A DNA stretch of 64,000 bases from an uncultured Prevotellaceae bacterium (GCA_900314755.1 OMWH01000005.1:62001-126000), one strand, 5' to 3'; numbered from the stretch's first letter, positions 33,414 to 42,095 are shown. Notes: generated by a model not told the origin, from the sequence alone. Numbers and translations: made by a program.

Positions 33414-34149
33414 TATAAAGTCCTCCATTAATTGAAATAACATTACCAGTGATATAACCCGCTTTCGGGGAGACGAGGAAAGCCACGAGGTCAGCGACTT
33501 CCTCTGGGTTGCCGAAGCGGTTGGCAGGGATTGTCTTTTTCAACGATGCCTCATCAAGACCTTCTGTCATATCTGTCTTGATAAAACCAGGAGCAACAGC
33601 ATTCACTGTGACATTCTTACGTGCCACCTCCTGTGCCAGTGCTTTAGTGGCAGCAATGATTCCTCCCTTGGCTGCTGAATAGTTGGTTTGACCTGGCAGC
33701 CCCTTCAGTCCACTGACACTCGCCATATTGACAATACGACCGAACTTATGCAATTGCATGGCAGGCAGCAGGGGCTGTGTGACATTAAAGAAGCCTGAGA
33801 GGGTGATGTCCAGCACACGGTGCCAGTCGTCAGCAGGCATCAGTGCCATCACATTGTCACGACGAATTCCCGCATTATTGACAATCACCTCAATATACTC
33901 CTCTGGATGACGTTGCTGCCATCCATCCAACGCCTCACGGACTTGCTGGGCATTGCTTACGTCAAAGGGGAGCAGCTCACCCTGTCCGTTGATTTGCTCC
34001 AGGGTTTTCTCTGCCTCGTCTCGATTGCTGGCATAATTGATGATAACCTGATAGCCATCCTGTGCCAGTCTGATTACTACGGCGCGTCCGATGCCACGGC
34101 TACCGCCTGTTACTAATGCATATTTCATTGTCATTTCGTTTTTATTCAT
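33409..34149 (-). CDS. fabG: 3-oxoacyl-ACP reductase (FabG/ApeQ-like)
   Basis: 246 residues as read from 34149; starts at 34134 or 34128 (MKYALVTGG) would fit the family better, since FabG proteins start right before the nucleotide motif. Rossmann motif TGGSRGIGRA, NNAG, and catalytic Ser...Tyr-x3-Lys in SVSGLKGLPGQTNYSAAK. NADPH-dependent reduction of a beta-ketoacyl-ACP. Its beginning overlaps the end of the FAD-oxidoreductase gene by 8 bases. It serves the chain-building part of the operon; fatty-acid FabG elsewhere in the genome is expected as well. Confidence 0.93.
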   Translation of the reverse strand: MNKNEMTMKYALVTGGSRGIGRAVVIRLAQDGYQVIINYASNRDEAEKTLEQINGQGELLPFDVSNAQQVREALDGWQQRHPEEYIEVIVNNAGIRRDNVMALMPADDWHRVLDITLSGFFNVTQPLLPAMQLHKFGRIVNMASVSGLKGLPGQTNYSAAKGGIIAATKALAQEVARKNVTVNAVAPGFIKTDMTEGLDEASLKKTIPANRFGNPEEVADLVAFLVSPKAGYITGNVISINGGLYT

Positions 34150-35452
34150 TATTTATATTCAATACAATATCACACGTCTGCCGCGCAGTCATTGCCACTC
34201 CCTCCAGACCATGCAGCATCACATTCTGTCCTGTCAGCAAAAGATTACTAAGAGGAGTACGTGGGGATAGCATGGTGAACAACGGTTGTCTACAGTCTTT
34301 TCGGATACCATAAGCAGACCCGCCAGGGGTATGGGTAAAACGCTGCCATGTATGGGGGGTGCTGACATACTGTTCACTGACCATGTCACGAAGTCCTGGA
34401 ACGACAGTCTCTGCCAACGCCATGGGATCACTGTCACACGGGGTCAGAAGATCAAGCAATGTCGCATCATTGGAGCCATCCTCGGGAACTCTGCAACTTA
34501 GCATCACCTTTGATGTAGCCTCATCCCAGACACTCCCCCCCTCATAAACAAACTTATTATGATTGAAATAAGGAAGGGTCTGTGGTTTCAACACCAGAGA
34601 GAATGTGTACATCCCATAGGTATTCTCCAACATCATCATTCTTGTGCGGAAGATTTTCTTCAGCACCTTGCTGTCTTTTACAAGCCCAAAAGTCTGGGCA
34701 GGATGGATGTCACTGATGAACAGGTCTCCCTCATATCGTTCCCCATTGTCACATAGGGCAGCGACAATACGACCATTCTGTTCTACCAGCTCCTTCACTT
34801 CAGAACGACAGATCACATCACCACCCATCCGCTTGATATCATCCACCAACGAACGGACAACAAGACCACTATCTCCCTTTAGTCGCCAACTGCTCTGAAT
34901 ATAGCTCTTCTGACTATGGACAAACGCTAACAAAGGTAAGGTCTCACGCCGCAGTTCCGTCTTGAGACAAGAGCCCGACAAGACGTCAATCAACAATTTG
35001 TCACTAAAGGTTTCGCTCAACCACTGCCAGGCATTGACGGAAGGGTCAGGGTCCGGTCCTTGCAGCATATCAACATACTTCCTTAAGGCAGCTCGCTGAT
35101 GAGGGAAATCTGCCGCCAGTATTTCCACGAAACGATCGAAACCTTGGGCAAGACACCAGGTATGACCATCAATGGTTATCTGGTCGGTACCTTCGACATC
35201 CATCCGATGCCAAGGTAAACCTAATAGACCTAACTGCCCAAAGATATCATGCAAAGCTTCTCCCTCGTCCAGTCCTCCTACATAATGAAGACCCGTGTCA
35301 AAGGTATGTCCCTTGCGCTGATAGCTCTGCATGCAACCGCCAGGTTGCCAATGGGCTTCCAGCACAAGGACGCTACGTCCTGCTTTCGAAAGCAACTGTG
35401 CACATGCCAGTCCTCCGAAACCACTACCTATGACCACAACATCATATTTCAT
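34142..35452 (-). CDS. FAD-dependent oxidoreductase, phytoene desaturase/retinol reductase (CrtI)-like
   Basis: 436 residues. N-terminal dinucleotide-binding motif VVIGSGFGGLACAQLLSKAG (GSGFGG at 9-14) and the CrtI-type EAHWQPGGCMQSYQRKGHTFDTGLHYVGG. The C-terminal LLLTGQNVMLHGLEGVAMTARQTC closes the FAD domain. Family members desaturate, saturate or isomerise conjugated polyenes. Within this operon it would act on the ACP-made chain; no carotenoid genes are present here. Overlaps MMPL by 4 bases. Confidence 0.88.
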   Translation of the reverse strand: MKYDVVVIGSGFGGLACAQLLSKAGRSVLVLEAHWQPGGCMQSYQRKGHTFDTGLHYVGGLDEGEALHDIFGQLGLLGLPWHRMDVEGTDQITIDGHTWCLAQGFDRFVEILAADFPHQRAALRKYVDMLQGPDPDPSVNAWQWLSETFSDKLLIDVLSGSCLKTELRRETLPLLAFVHSQKSYIQSSWRLKGDSGLVVRSLVDDIKRMGGDVICRSEVKELVEQNGRIVAALCDNGERYEGDLFISDIHPAQTFGLVKDSKVLKKIFRTRMMMLENTYGMYTFSLVLKPQTLPYFNHNKFVYEGGSVWDEATSKVMLSCRVPEDGSNDATLLDLLTPCDSDPMALAETVVPGLRDMVSEQYVSTPHTWQRFTHTPGGSAYGIRKDCRQPLFTMLSPRTPLSNLLLTGQNVMLHGLEGVAMTARQTCDIVLNINNE

Positions 35453-37902
35453 CCCTTCTTGCTATTAAGCCATCGGAAGATGGCAGGTTGAAGTACATAG
35501 GAAAGAATAACCGCTGACAGAAGCCCCACGAGGGTGGAGAATCCCACAGAGCGGATAGCAGGATGAGAGGCTATCAGCATACTGCTGACGGTTGTTATCA
35601 AAGTGACAGCACTCAGGAAGATAGCTGTCTTGTGGAAAGTCAGTTTCTGCTGGTCATGGTGGGTTAGTCCATCCATCACGAAGATGCTATAGTCGACACC
35701 AATACCAAAGATAAAGGTGGAGATGATAATACTAATGAGGTTAAAGCGAATGTCGAAGAGCACCATGGCTCCCAAGACAATCACCCAGCTGAGCAGGATG
35801 GGCAGGAAACCCAGAGCCGCATGCTTCAGGTTAAAACGGAAACTCAACAGCAGCACAGCAAAGACAAAAGCCATAGACAGCCATTGCAGCACGTTGAAGT
35901 CCTCGCTCATCCGAAGCAGGGTATCAGTGGTATAATAATAGGTGTCAAGTACCAATAATTCTGGATGTTGGGCAACAGCATCACAGATACGGATATAGTC
36001 GCTCTCACTGCTACGTACGCTGTCGTTGGCGCAACGGACAGAGGTAAAACAAAGGAAATTGCCATCATAGGACTCTTCCATCAGTGTCGACTGATAACCG
36101 GCAGGAATCAGACCTGCTTTGTAAAGAGCATCCGGTACATAATCATCTGCCACTTTCTGGAAGAACGTATCGAAGGCATCCGACGACAAACCTGCCTGCG
36201 ATGCCGTCTCAGCTATCAGTTGTCGTACTTTAGCCAGCCGTTCTGGTGTCCAGTATGCCTTCCATGCGTCGATGCGTTGTTGTTGCACCTTCAAAGGAAC
36301 GAATATCTGACTGGTATGGGTATAGCTCTTCACCAGTCCTAACTGCTGGAGCGAGTCAAGCTGGTGATCCAACAGAGCGAAATGCTCTATGGCCTCTTCC
36401 ATTGTTTTCCCCTTACTGGCGAAATATTTCTGTTTGTCACCTGTATAGGTCTTGTCACGCAATACCTGTTCCGAATGCTCAGTGAGCTCTGCTTCATAAC
36501 CAAGATTATGCATGTCTGCGTCAAAACGGGTCCCTCCCACGAAATAAGCACAGATACAAACCACCATGACAACGAGAATCGCTATCAACAGAGGTTTCTT
36601 ACGGTCGAAGGGATACGTATTGATGCGGTCTATCCAAGCAAAGGAGTGCTTAACACGCTCATCTTTTTTCAAGAACTGAGGCAGATAGGTCAGACTGAAC
36701 AAAGTCGTACCAAGGATGGCAAAGGCAGCAAACAGTCCGAAATCCTGCAGGAGGTCAGTCTGGATAAAGATCAAACCAGCAAAAGAACCGATAGTTGTCA
36801 GACAACCCAGCCATACAGGTTTCACCTGATCTCGCAACATCGCCTCAGGGTCGCCCACATACTGCTGATGGGTTAAGACATGCAGGACGTAACTAAGTGC
36901 CACGCCTAAGACTACTCCTCCGATACCTAAGGCAAGCAACGAGAACTGCCCCTTGATGAAATACATCATGGTCAGACCAAAGAGAGTACCGAAAACGACA
37001 GGTAGTAACAACAAGGGGATAGTGTCCCATCTTCGGAAACATACCAAGAGGAATAGCAATACCAGAATCAGCGCTCCTGTAATCGTCGTAGTAAGGTCAT
37101 GCTTGATCTGCGACGAGTTATAATAGCCACTGGCTGGTGTTCCATGATAGCTGATACGTACGTCAGGATGACTCTTGGCAAACTCCTCTATCTGTTGGTT
37201 CATCATCTCAAAGAGCGCAGAGCCTTGTCCTGTATTAGTCGCAGAGAAATGAGGAGTGATAAAGGCGAGACAAACTGTTGAGTCTGGTACGAAGAAATGC
37301 CCGTTGATGGTTTTGTAACTTCCTGTTCCTCCTTCCAACAAAGGCTGGAACTGTTTGGCAAGCACATTACGCATGCCCATCGGATCCATCTGTATCAGTT
37401 CAGGAAAAAGTTCTCCTATCTCACTCTGCAGATCATCATAGTTCTGGCGCATCTGTCTGGTGAAGTGCTCACGTGTCAGCAAGGTGTCAAAACTGGTATA
37501 GACTGCAGTGTCGATATAGGCTGGGAAATGGGCGGTGAGGTAGTCGACACCATCCAACATCAGGTCCTCAGGCAACTGGTAGAAGATATCCTCGATGGTA
37601 TGACTAGCAGAGTCACGCAACAGGAGAGTATCCACAAACTGGTCACAGACTTCCGACAGCTGCTCAACTCCTTTACCCTCAAAAAGAAGAAAGGTCTTAT
37701 CCTTGATTTTCAAGTCGGCAAAAGCCAGTTTCGTCGTACCATCCTCGTTTTTCGACGACGGCATCAACTTGTCGATGTCCTCCTCCAAATGAATACGGGT
37801 GGCAAACCAACCGAACACAATAAAAAGGACTCCCATCGATGCCCAGCAAACTAGCTGATGGCTGCGGAAGAATTGATATAACCTGATGAAAAAGCTCGTC
37901 AT
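35449..37902 (-). CDS. MMPL/RND-superfamily exporter of the chain-building operon
   Basis: 817 residues with about twelve membrane segments in two groups of six, each preceded by a periplasmic domain (about 35-240 and 445-640). First segment near residues 18-36, followed by the family-type HLEEDIDKLMPSS. The TM4 charged motif region GVDYSIFVMDGLTHH in the second half and LALGIGGVVLGVALSYVLHVL in the first match the MMPL pattern. MMPL proteins export lipids and are a constant member of aryl-polyene clusters. Overlaps the genes on both sides by 4 bases. Confidence 0.9.
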   Translation of the reverse strand: MTSFFIRLYQFFRSHQLVCWASMGVLFIVFGWFATRIHLEEDIDKLMPSSKNEDGTTKLAFADLKIKDKTFLLFEGKGVEQLSEVCDQFVDTLLLRDSASHTIEDIFYQLPEDLMLDGVDYLTAHFPAYIDTAVYTSFDTLLTREHFTRQMRQNYDDLQSEIGELFPELIQMDPMGMRNVLAKQFQPLLEGGTGSYKTINGHFFVPDSTVCLAFITPHFSATNTGQGSALFEMMNQQIEEFAKSHPDVRISYHGTPASGYYNSSQIKHDLTTTITGALILVLLFLLVCFRRWDTIPLLLLPVVFGTLFGLTMMYFIKGQFSLLALGIGGVVLGVALSYVLHVLTHQQYVGDPEAMLRDQVKPVWLGCLTTIGSFAGLIFIQTDLLQDFGLFAAFAILGTTLFSLTYLPQFLKKDERVKHSFAWIDRINTYPFDRKKPLLIAILVVMVVCICAYFVGGTRFDADMHNLGYEAELTEHSEQVLRDKTYTGDKQKYFASKGKTMEEAIEHFALLDHQLDSLQQLGLVKSYTHTSQIFVPLKVQQQRIDAWKAYWTPERLAKVRQLIAETASQAGLSSDAFDTFFQKVADDYVPDALYKAGLIPAGYQSTLMEESYDGNFLCFTSVRCANDSVRSSESDYIRICDAVAQHPELLVLDTYYYTTDTLLRMSEDFNVLQWLSMAFVFAVLLLSFRFNLKHAALGFLPILLSWVIVLGAMVLFDIRFNLISIIISTFIFGIGVDYSIFVMDGLTHHDQQKLTFHKTAIFLSAVTLITTVSSMLIASHPAIRSVGFSTLVGLLSAVILSYVLQPAIFRWLNSKKG

Positions 37903-38315
37903 TGCATGAATATTTTCAAGTCTACCTCAGCGATGGTCTCCTCTCCTGTTTTAGAGATGCCATGAGCCAAAGTCATATTACCAAATGAGAAGCCAAACGT
38001 CACCGTTGTCTCTATTCGTTCATTTACCCTGACACGCCGGTGACAGCAGAAGTTTCTCACCTCTACAATCATACCGATAGGTGCTGTGTCTTCCTCCTTC
38101 TTCTTACAGGCAGCGAGGGCAGAACACGACTGGGCGATATGCTCTATCAGCCCAGTCGGTGATATCATGCCGTCGGGCAACAGGAAATAGTTCCCCCTAC
38201 CGACGGTGAGTGCCGTCATAGCGGTATTCTCATCCTGCTGCTCAAACTCGTCGACCATCATGAAAGGGTCACGTTGCGGGATAAGCCGCTTGATATCGTC
38301 CCCCTTGATGATCAT
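37899..38315 (-). CDS. ApeP-like hotdog-fold beta-hydroxyacyl-ACP dehydratase
   Basis: 138 residues. LIPQRDPFMMVDEFEQ (about 10-25) corresponds to the FabZ opening (L-P-H-R-x-P-F-x-x-V-D), but the FabZ catalytic HFPGxPxxPG stretch is replaced by NYFLLPDGMISPTGLIEHIAQS, retaining the Glu and the AQ. This is the pattern of ApeP-like dehydratases of aryl-polyene synthesis rather than of housekeeping FabZ. Whether it is active without the usual His cannot be judged. Overlaps the ACP gene by 4 bases. Confidence 0.75.
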   Translation of the reverse strand: MIIKGDDIKRLIPQRDPFMMVDEFEQQDENTAMTALTVGRGNYFLLPDGMISPTGLIEHIAQSCSALAACKKKEEDTAPIGMIVEVRNFCCHRRVRVNERIETTVTFGFSFGNMTLAHGISKTGEETIAEVDLKIFMQ

Positions 38316-38557
38316 GCTGGCAAGTGCTGCTCGATGTAATCGTACAGATTGTTGAATGTCTGAATCTGATGCAACTCATTCACGGGAATGGTAATCTTGT
38401 AGGTTACCTGCACCAGTGCTATCAGGTCTACCAAATTGATGCTGTCCAGCTGGAGGGTGTCCTTCAGGTTGGCATCAGGTGTAAACTCACTCTGCTCTAC
38501 TTCAAACTCTTCTGAGAGCAGTCCATTAACCTGCTCAATGATTTCTTCTCTTGTCAT
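38312..38557 (-). CDS. Acyl carrier protein
   Basis: 81 residues, acidic. Phosphopantetheine Ser is S39 in LQLDSINLVDLIALVQ; the usual DSL is DSI here. The fold is the standard four-helix ACP. Lies between ketosynthase and dehydratase, so it is the dedicated carrier of this operon. The 51-base gap to the ketosynthase holds octamer repeats and no separate promoter is clear. Confidence 0.92.
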   Translation of the reverse strand: MTREEIIEQVNGLLSEEFEVEQSEFTPDANLKDTLQLDSINLVDLIALVQVTYKITIPVNELHQIQTFNNLYDYIEQHLPA

Positions 38558-38585
38558 AATTTTCTAATTTTTTGATTCTTTTTAT

Positions 38586-38609
38586 ATTTCAATATTCCGA
38601 TATCTCGAT
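38586..38609. repeat. Three tandem octamers (ATTYCGAT-like) between ketosynthase and ACP genes
   Basis: Units ATTTCAAT, ATTCCGAT, ATCTCGAT, ending at the first base of the ketosynthase stop codon. Same octamer type as at 16541 and 18391. Confidence 0.7.
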
Positions 38610-39832
38610 TAAAGATTCTTCACAATCAATGTGGAGTTTGTACCACCAAAGCCAAACGAGTTGCTGAGGAAGGTATCGAAATGTGCCTCTATCGTCTCAG
38701 GAATGACGTTCACACAAGCTGTCTCCTCATCAGGATTCTCGAAATTGACATTACCTGCGATGAAATCATTCTTCATCATTAGTATGGTATAGATAATCTC
38801 CGATGCACCTGCCATCCACATCTCATGACCTGTCTGACTCTTCGTGGAAGTGACAGGAACACGATAGTCGCCGAAAATCTGGGCGATAGCCTGAGCCTCA
38901 CGGCTGTCACCAATCTTCGTAGAGGTGGCATGAGCATTGACATAGCCAATTTCCTTGACATCCACACCACTCTTCTGGAGACAGAGCTCCAACGAACGGG
39001 CCGGTCCTGCCACATTAGGAGTGGAGATATGGTCGCCATTACCTGAGAATCCCCAGCTGACAATCTCTGCAAGGATTGGCGCACCACGGCGAACAGCACT
39101 CTCATAGTCCTCGATAATCAGGGTTGCGGCACCACCACCAGGAACCAAGCCATTGCGGTCACGGTCGAAGGGACGACTTGCCTTTGTGGCATCATTATCC
39201 TCACGGAGGGCAAACGACTGGATGCCGTCGAAAGAGGCGACACCATACATATTAGCTTCCTGGGCACCACCGCATACCACACAGTCTTGCAGACCGTTCT
39301 TAACCAGCAGGTAACCCAGACCAATAGACTGTGATCCAGAAGCACAGGCTGCCGATGCTGTCAGATTGATACCTTTCAGGTGAAACAGACAAGCCAGGTT
39401 CATCGTCACTGTCGAGTTCATTGACTGGAAGATGGCGCCACTGCCACAAGCTGCTGTAGAGCCAAACTCACGGAACTTGTCGAGCGCACGCATGGTAGCC
39501 TCAGCTACTGAGTCGTTACCATAGATGATTCCCACCTCATGCTGGTCGATATAGTCTTGTTCCAGACGGGCACTTGCCAAAGCATCGCGGGTTGCCATAT
39601 AAGCATACTGTGCTTCCTCTGGCATGAACTGTCTGAAGTTACGATTTACAAACGGTTTCAAATCGGCTTTAGGTACGTTGGCACAGAAGGGAGAACGGAA
39701 TCCCGCATCCACACGCTCCTGACTAAAGATGATACCACTCTTGCCATCATACAAGGACTGGCGTACCTCATCCAGCGTCGTGCCAAGACACGACCAGATA
39801 CCCATTCCTGTGATTACTACTCTTCTTTCCAT
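38609..39832 (-). CDS. Beta-ketoacyl-ACP synthase (FabF-type)
   Basis: 407 residues. Full catalytic triad: Cys163 in TASAACASGSQS, His301 in VNAHATSTKIGD and His336 in STKSQTGHEMWMAGA (with Lys331). It performs decarboxylative chain extension. The sequence is full length and active-looking, not a chain-length factor. It starts 1 base after the GNAT gene stop. No second ketosynthase or initiating KAS III is in the operon, so the starter must come from elsewhere. Confidence 0.93.
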   Translation of the reverse strand: MERRVVITGMGIWSCLGTTLDEVRQSLYDGKSGIIFSQERVDAGFRSPFCANVPKADLKPFVNRNFRQFMPEEAQYAYMATRDALASARLEQDYIDQHEVGIIYGNDSVAEATMRALDKFREFGSTAACGSGAIFQSMNSTVTMNLACLFHLKGINLTASAACASGSQSIGLGYLLVKNGLQDCVVCGGAQEANMYGVASFDGIQSFALREDNDATKASRPFDRDRNGLVPGGGAATLIIEDYESAVRRGAPILAEIVSWGFSGNGDHISTPNVAGPARSLELCLQKSGVDVKEIGYVNAHATSTKIGDSREAQAIAQIFGDYRVPVTSTKSQTGHEMWMAGASEIIYTILMMKNDFIAGNVNFENPDEETACVNVIPETIEAHFDTFLSNSFGFGGTNSTLIVKNL

Positions 39833-39833
39833 T

Positions 39834-40967
39834 TTATATATACTTTTTATAACATCTTCTACGTTTTACGAACTGCGGATGCAGAGGTTTCCATTGCGAC
39901 AGCTCCCGAACATTGTCCTCCAGCTGCGGACCCGTCTCTGCCCACTTGAACCCATACTTATTATAAATAGGTATAAGGTCGTCAAAGAACATGGCATTCA
40001 CACCCAGTCCCTGATAGTCTGGACGGACGGCTATGAGCAACATCTCCGCATGGTCTTCACGTTTCCATTTGAGGGCTCTCAACAGATGATACCATCCTGT
40101 AGGCCACAAACGGCCGTTTGCCTTCTGCATAGCCTGGGAGAGACACCCCATGGTGATGGCTGCTCCCACGACCTCCTCCTGCTCATTGACTATCACCGGA
40201 ATCAGCTGCTTGTCTATCAGATACAGATACTTGCCCACAAAACTGTCTGCCTGTGCCTTCGACAACTCAGAGAAGCCGAAGATAGGGGCATACGACTGGT
40301 TCAGCAAGTCAAAGACTTTCTCCGCATATCCACCACGGAGGATGTCGCGATTGGTAAGTTTCTTTACCCGCAACCCTATCTGCTCCCTGGCATATTGGGC
40401 TACACGGCTATACCGTGCCGGTATCTCCTTCGGTATATCAATACGTACCTGCAGCCAGTCCGTCTCTTTCTGCATACCCCATGCTTCCATGTGACGGGGA
40501 TAATAGTCGGGGTTATAAATGGTGTTCATCGACCCCATCATGTCAAAGTCTTCCACCAGCATTCCCTCCTTGTCGAAATCGGTGATACCCAGCGGACCCT
40601 GCATACGGTCCATTCCCTTCGACTTGCCCCATGCTGCCACAGCATCCAGCAGAGCCTTAGAGACGGTAAGGTCGTCTATGAACTCTATCATGGAGAACCG
40701 CACGTTCTGTGCGTTCCATTTCTTATTCGCCTTGTAATTGACGATCCCCACGATACGTCCTACAGGCTGGTCATTCTGATAAGCGACGAAGGCTTGGACG
40801 TCGGAAAACTCCAACCCAGGATTCTTCTTCCGGTCGAAAAGCATACGCACGTCCGACTCCAGGTCGGGAACGAACTGAGGACAATGCTGGTATATTCCAT
40901 ACACCACACGGATGAAGTCGTCCATCTGCTGATGTCCCTGTACTTTTCTGATCACCACCTCGCTCAT
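39834..40967 (-). CDS. GNAT-fold N-acyltransferase-like protein
   Basis: 377 residues, longer than single GNAT enzymes; two GNAT-like halves seem present. The C-terminal half has the acyl-CoA/ACP-binding signature LIAVRPDYQGLGVNAMFFDDL (V-x4-Q-x-x-G-x-G type, around residues 315-335). The N-terminal half carries QAFVAYQNDQPVGRIVGIVN, a first beta-hairpin of the fold. Cytoplasmic. Overlaps the AraC gene by 4 bases. Given the ACP in the same operon it may transfer an acyl group to an amine; that is inference, and a general GNAT acetyltransferase is the alternative. Confidence 0.65.
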   Translation of the reverse strand: MSEVVIRKVQGHQQMDDFIRVVYGIYQHCPQFVPDLESDVRMLFDRKKNPGLEFSDVQAFVAYQNDQPVGRIVGIVNYKANKKWNAQNVRFSMIEFIDDLTVSKALLDAVAAWGKSKGMDRMQGPLGITDFDKEGMLVEDFDMMGSMNTIYNPDYYPRHMEAWGMQKETDWLQVRIDIPKEIPARYSRVAQYAREQIGLRVKKLTNRDILRGGYAEKVFDLLNQSYAPIFGFSELSKAQADSFVGKYLYLIDKQLIPVIVNEQEEVVGAAITMGCLSQAMQKANGRLWPTGWYHLLRALKWKREDHAEMLLIAVRPDYQGLGVNAMFFDDLIPIYNKYGFKWAETGPQLEDNVRELSQWKPLHPQFVKRRRCYKKYI

Positions 40968-41821
40968 CGCACTATCCTTTTATGTTCTACACGGTATTCC
41001 ATAGGGGTCACATTAGCCTGCTCACGAAAATACTGGCTGAAGAACGATGAGTTAGGGAATCCGAGCTTATTGGATATCTCCTTGATACTCATATCAGTAT
41101 CTTTCAACAGCGAGTAGCAGTCTTGCATTGTACTCTCGGTGATCCACCGCATGGGGTTCTTGCCACTGACTTTCTTCGAGATGGAAGAAAGATACTTGGG
41201 GGTGATATGCAACTGATCGGCATAGAAAGCCACCCGTTGCCGTTTCTGTTCCTGACTGGACAGCAGCTGCAGGAACTGGTTGAAAATCTCTTTGTCGTGG
41301 ATGCTCGAGGTATCGTTGTTAAGTGCCATATCCTCATGACGCAACAGCTCCTCGCACACCATCAGCAACATCGTACGCAAGAACGACACCAATATCTCCC
41401 GGGACAGCAGGGGCATCTTCTCTGCCTTGAAGATGGCGCGGGTGTAGTCCTGCATGCCACCTAACCAGTCATTGCCCTCCACCACGTATATCTCCCGCAT
41501 GTACATCGCTTTGTTCCAGATGTTAATCTGGTTACCCAATATCGATTTCAGCATACGGTCGGACACCAACAGTGCCGCAGCCTTAGCATCAGAACTGACA
41601 AACGTAGGCTCAACGAGCTTACCTGCAGGTATCAACAGCAGTTGTCCTGGAAAGACTTTTACCTGATGGCTACCGCCCATCTCCACGACGATACGGCCGC
41701 CACGGCAATGCACGATAGTATTATACGACATCCTTGCGGAGGGTAAGTCTTTGGTGTCTCTCACGTTGTCAGCAAAGAGTATTTCATCCCCCATCGCATG
41801 GACAATATTCAATTCTTGCAT
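40964..41821 (-). CDS. AraC family transcriptional regulator
   Basis: 285 residues from the ATG at 41821; the frame extends 8 codons to a TTG inside the -7 box and is cut back. N-terminal cupin-like sensor domain (about 1-150), C-terminal double helix-turn-helix with ITPKYLSSISKKVSGKNPMRWI and the typical ISNKLGFPNSSFFSQYFRE. Being first in the ten-gene operon, it probably controls its own transcript. The inducer is unknown. Confidence 0.92.
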   Translation of the reverse strand: MQELNIVHAMGDEILFADNVRDTKDLPSARMSYNTIVHCRGGRIVVEMGGSHQVKVFPGQLLLIPAGKLVEPTFVSSDAKAAALLVSDRMLKSILGNQINIWNKAMYMREIYVVEGNDWLGGMQDYTRAIFKAEKMPLLSREILVSFLRTMLLMVCEELLRHEDMALNNDTSSIHDKEIFNQFLQLLSSQEQKRQRVAFYADQLHITPKYLSSISKKVSGKNPMRWITESTMQDCYSLLKDTDMSIKEISNKLGFPNSSFFSQYFREQANVTPMEYRVEHKRIVR

Positions 41822-41842
41822 ACGTACTCTTCTTTTCCGCTG

Positions 41843-41850
41843 CAAAATTA
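41843..41850 (-). promoter_or_regulatory. -7 box of the AraC-led operon
   Basis: Minus strand TAATTTTG, 21 bases before the ATG. It is the only clear promoter found for the whole 11.5-kb operon. Confidence 0.6.
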
Positions 41851-41968
41851 AACATTATTTTCCAATCTTCGACGTTCTTTTTTTCGCCCTTATTGTTCTT
41901 TTTGTAATTAGAGCAACTTTTAAGCATGTACTCCATCTTTGACAGAAAACAAGGTGGAGGATGTAAGA

Positions 41969-42085
41969 AAGCATTCCCTTCAATGTAAATCAAATTGAAT
42001 TACAAAGTAAATCAAATTGAATTACAAAGTAAATCAAATTGAATTGCAAAGTAAATCAAATTGAATTGCAATAACAAGAATGCTT
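41969..42085. repeat. Four 22-bp tandem units flanked by an 8-bp inverted repeat
   Basis: Units start at 41985, 42007, 42029 and 42051 and contain AAATCAAATTGAATT. AAGCATTC at 41969-41976 and GAATGCTT at 42078-42085 are complementary, so the array can be the loop of a large hairpin. It lies in the 274-bp gap between the cca stop and the AraC start. Confidence 0.9.
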
Positions 42086-42095
42086 GTTGTCATCA

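Noticed and set aside
39729..41117. 462-codon plus-strand frame
   Set aside because: Antisense to the ketosynthase, GNAT and AraC genes; spans three real genes and shows no domain.
41985..42072. Possible CRISPR array or plasmid iterons
   Set aside because: Directly adjoining 22-bp units without spacers; no replication initiator gene nearby.
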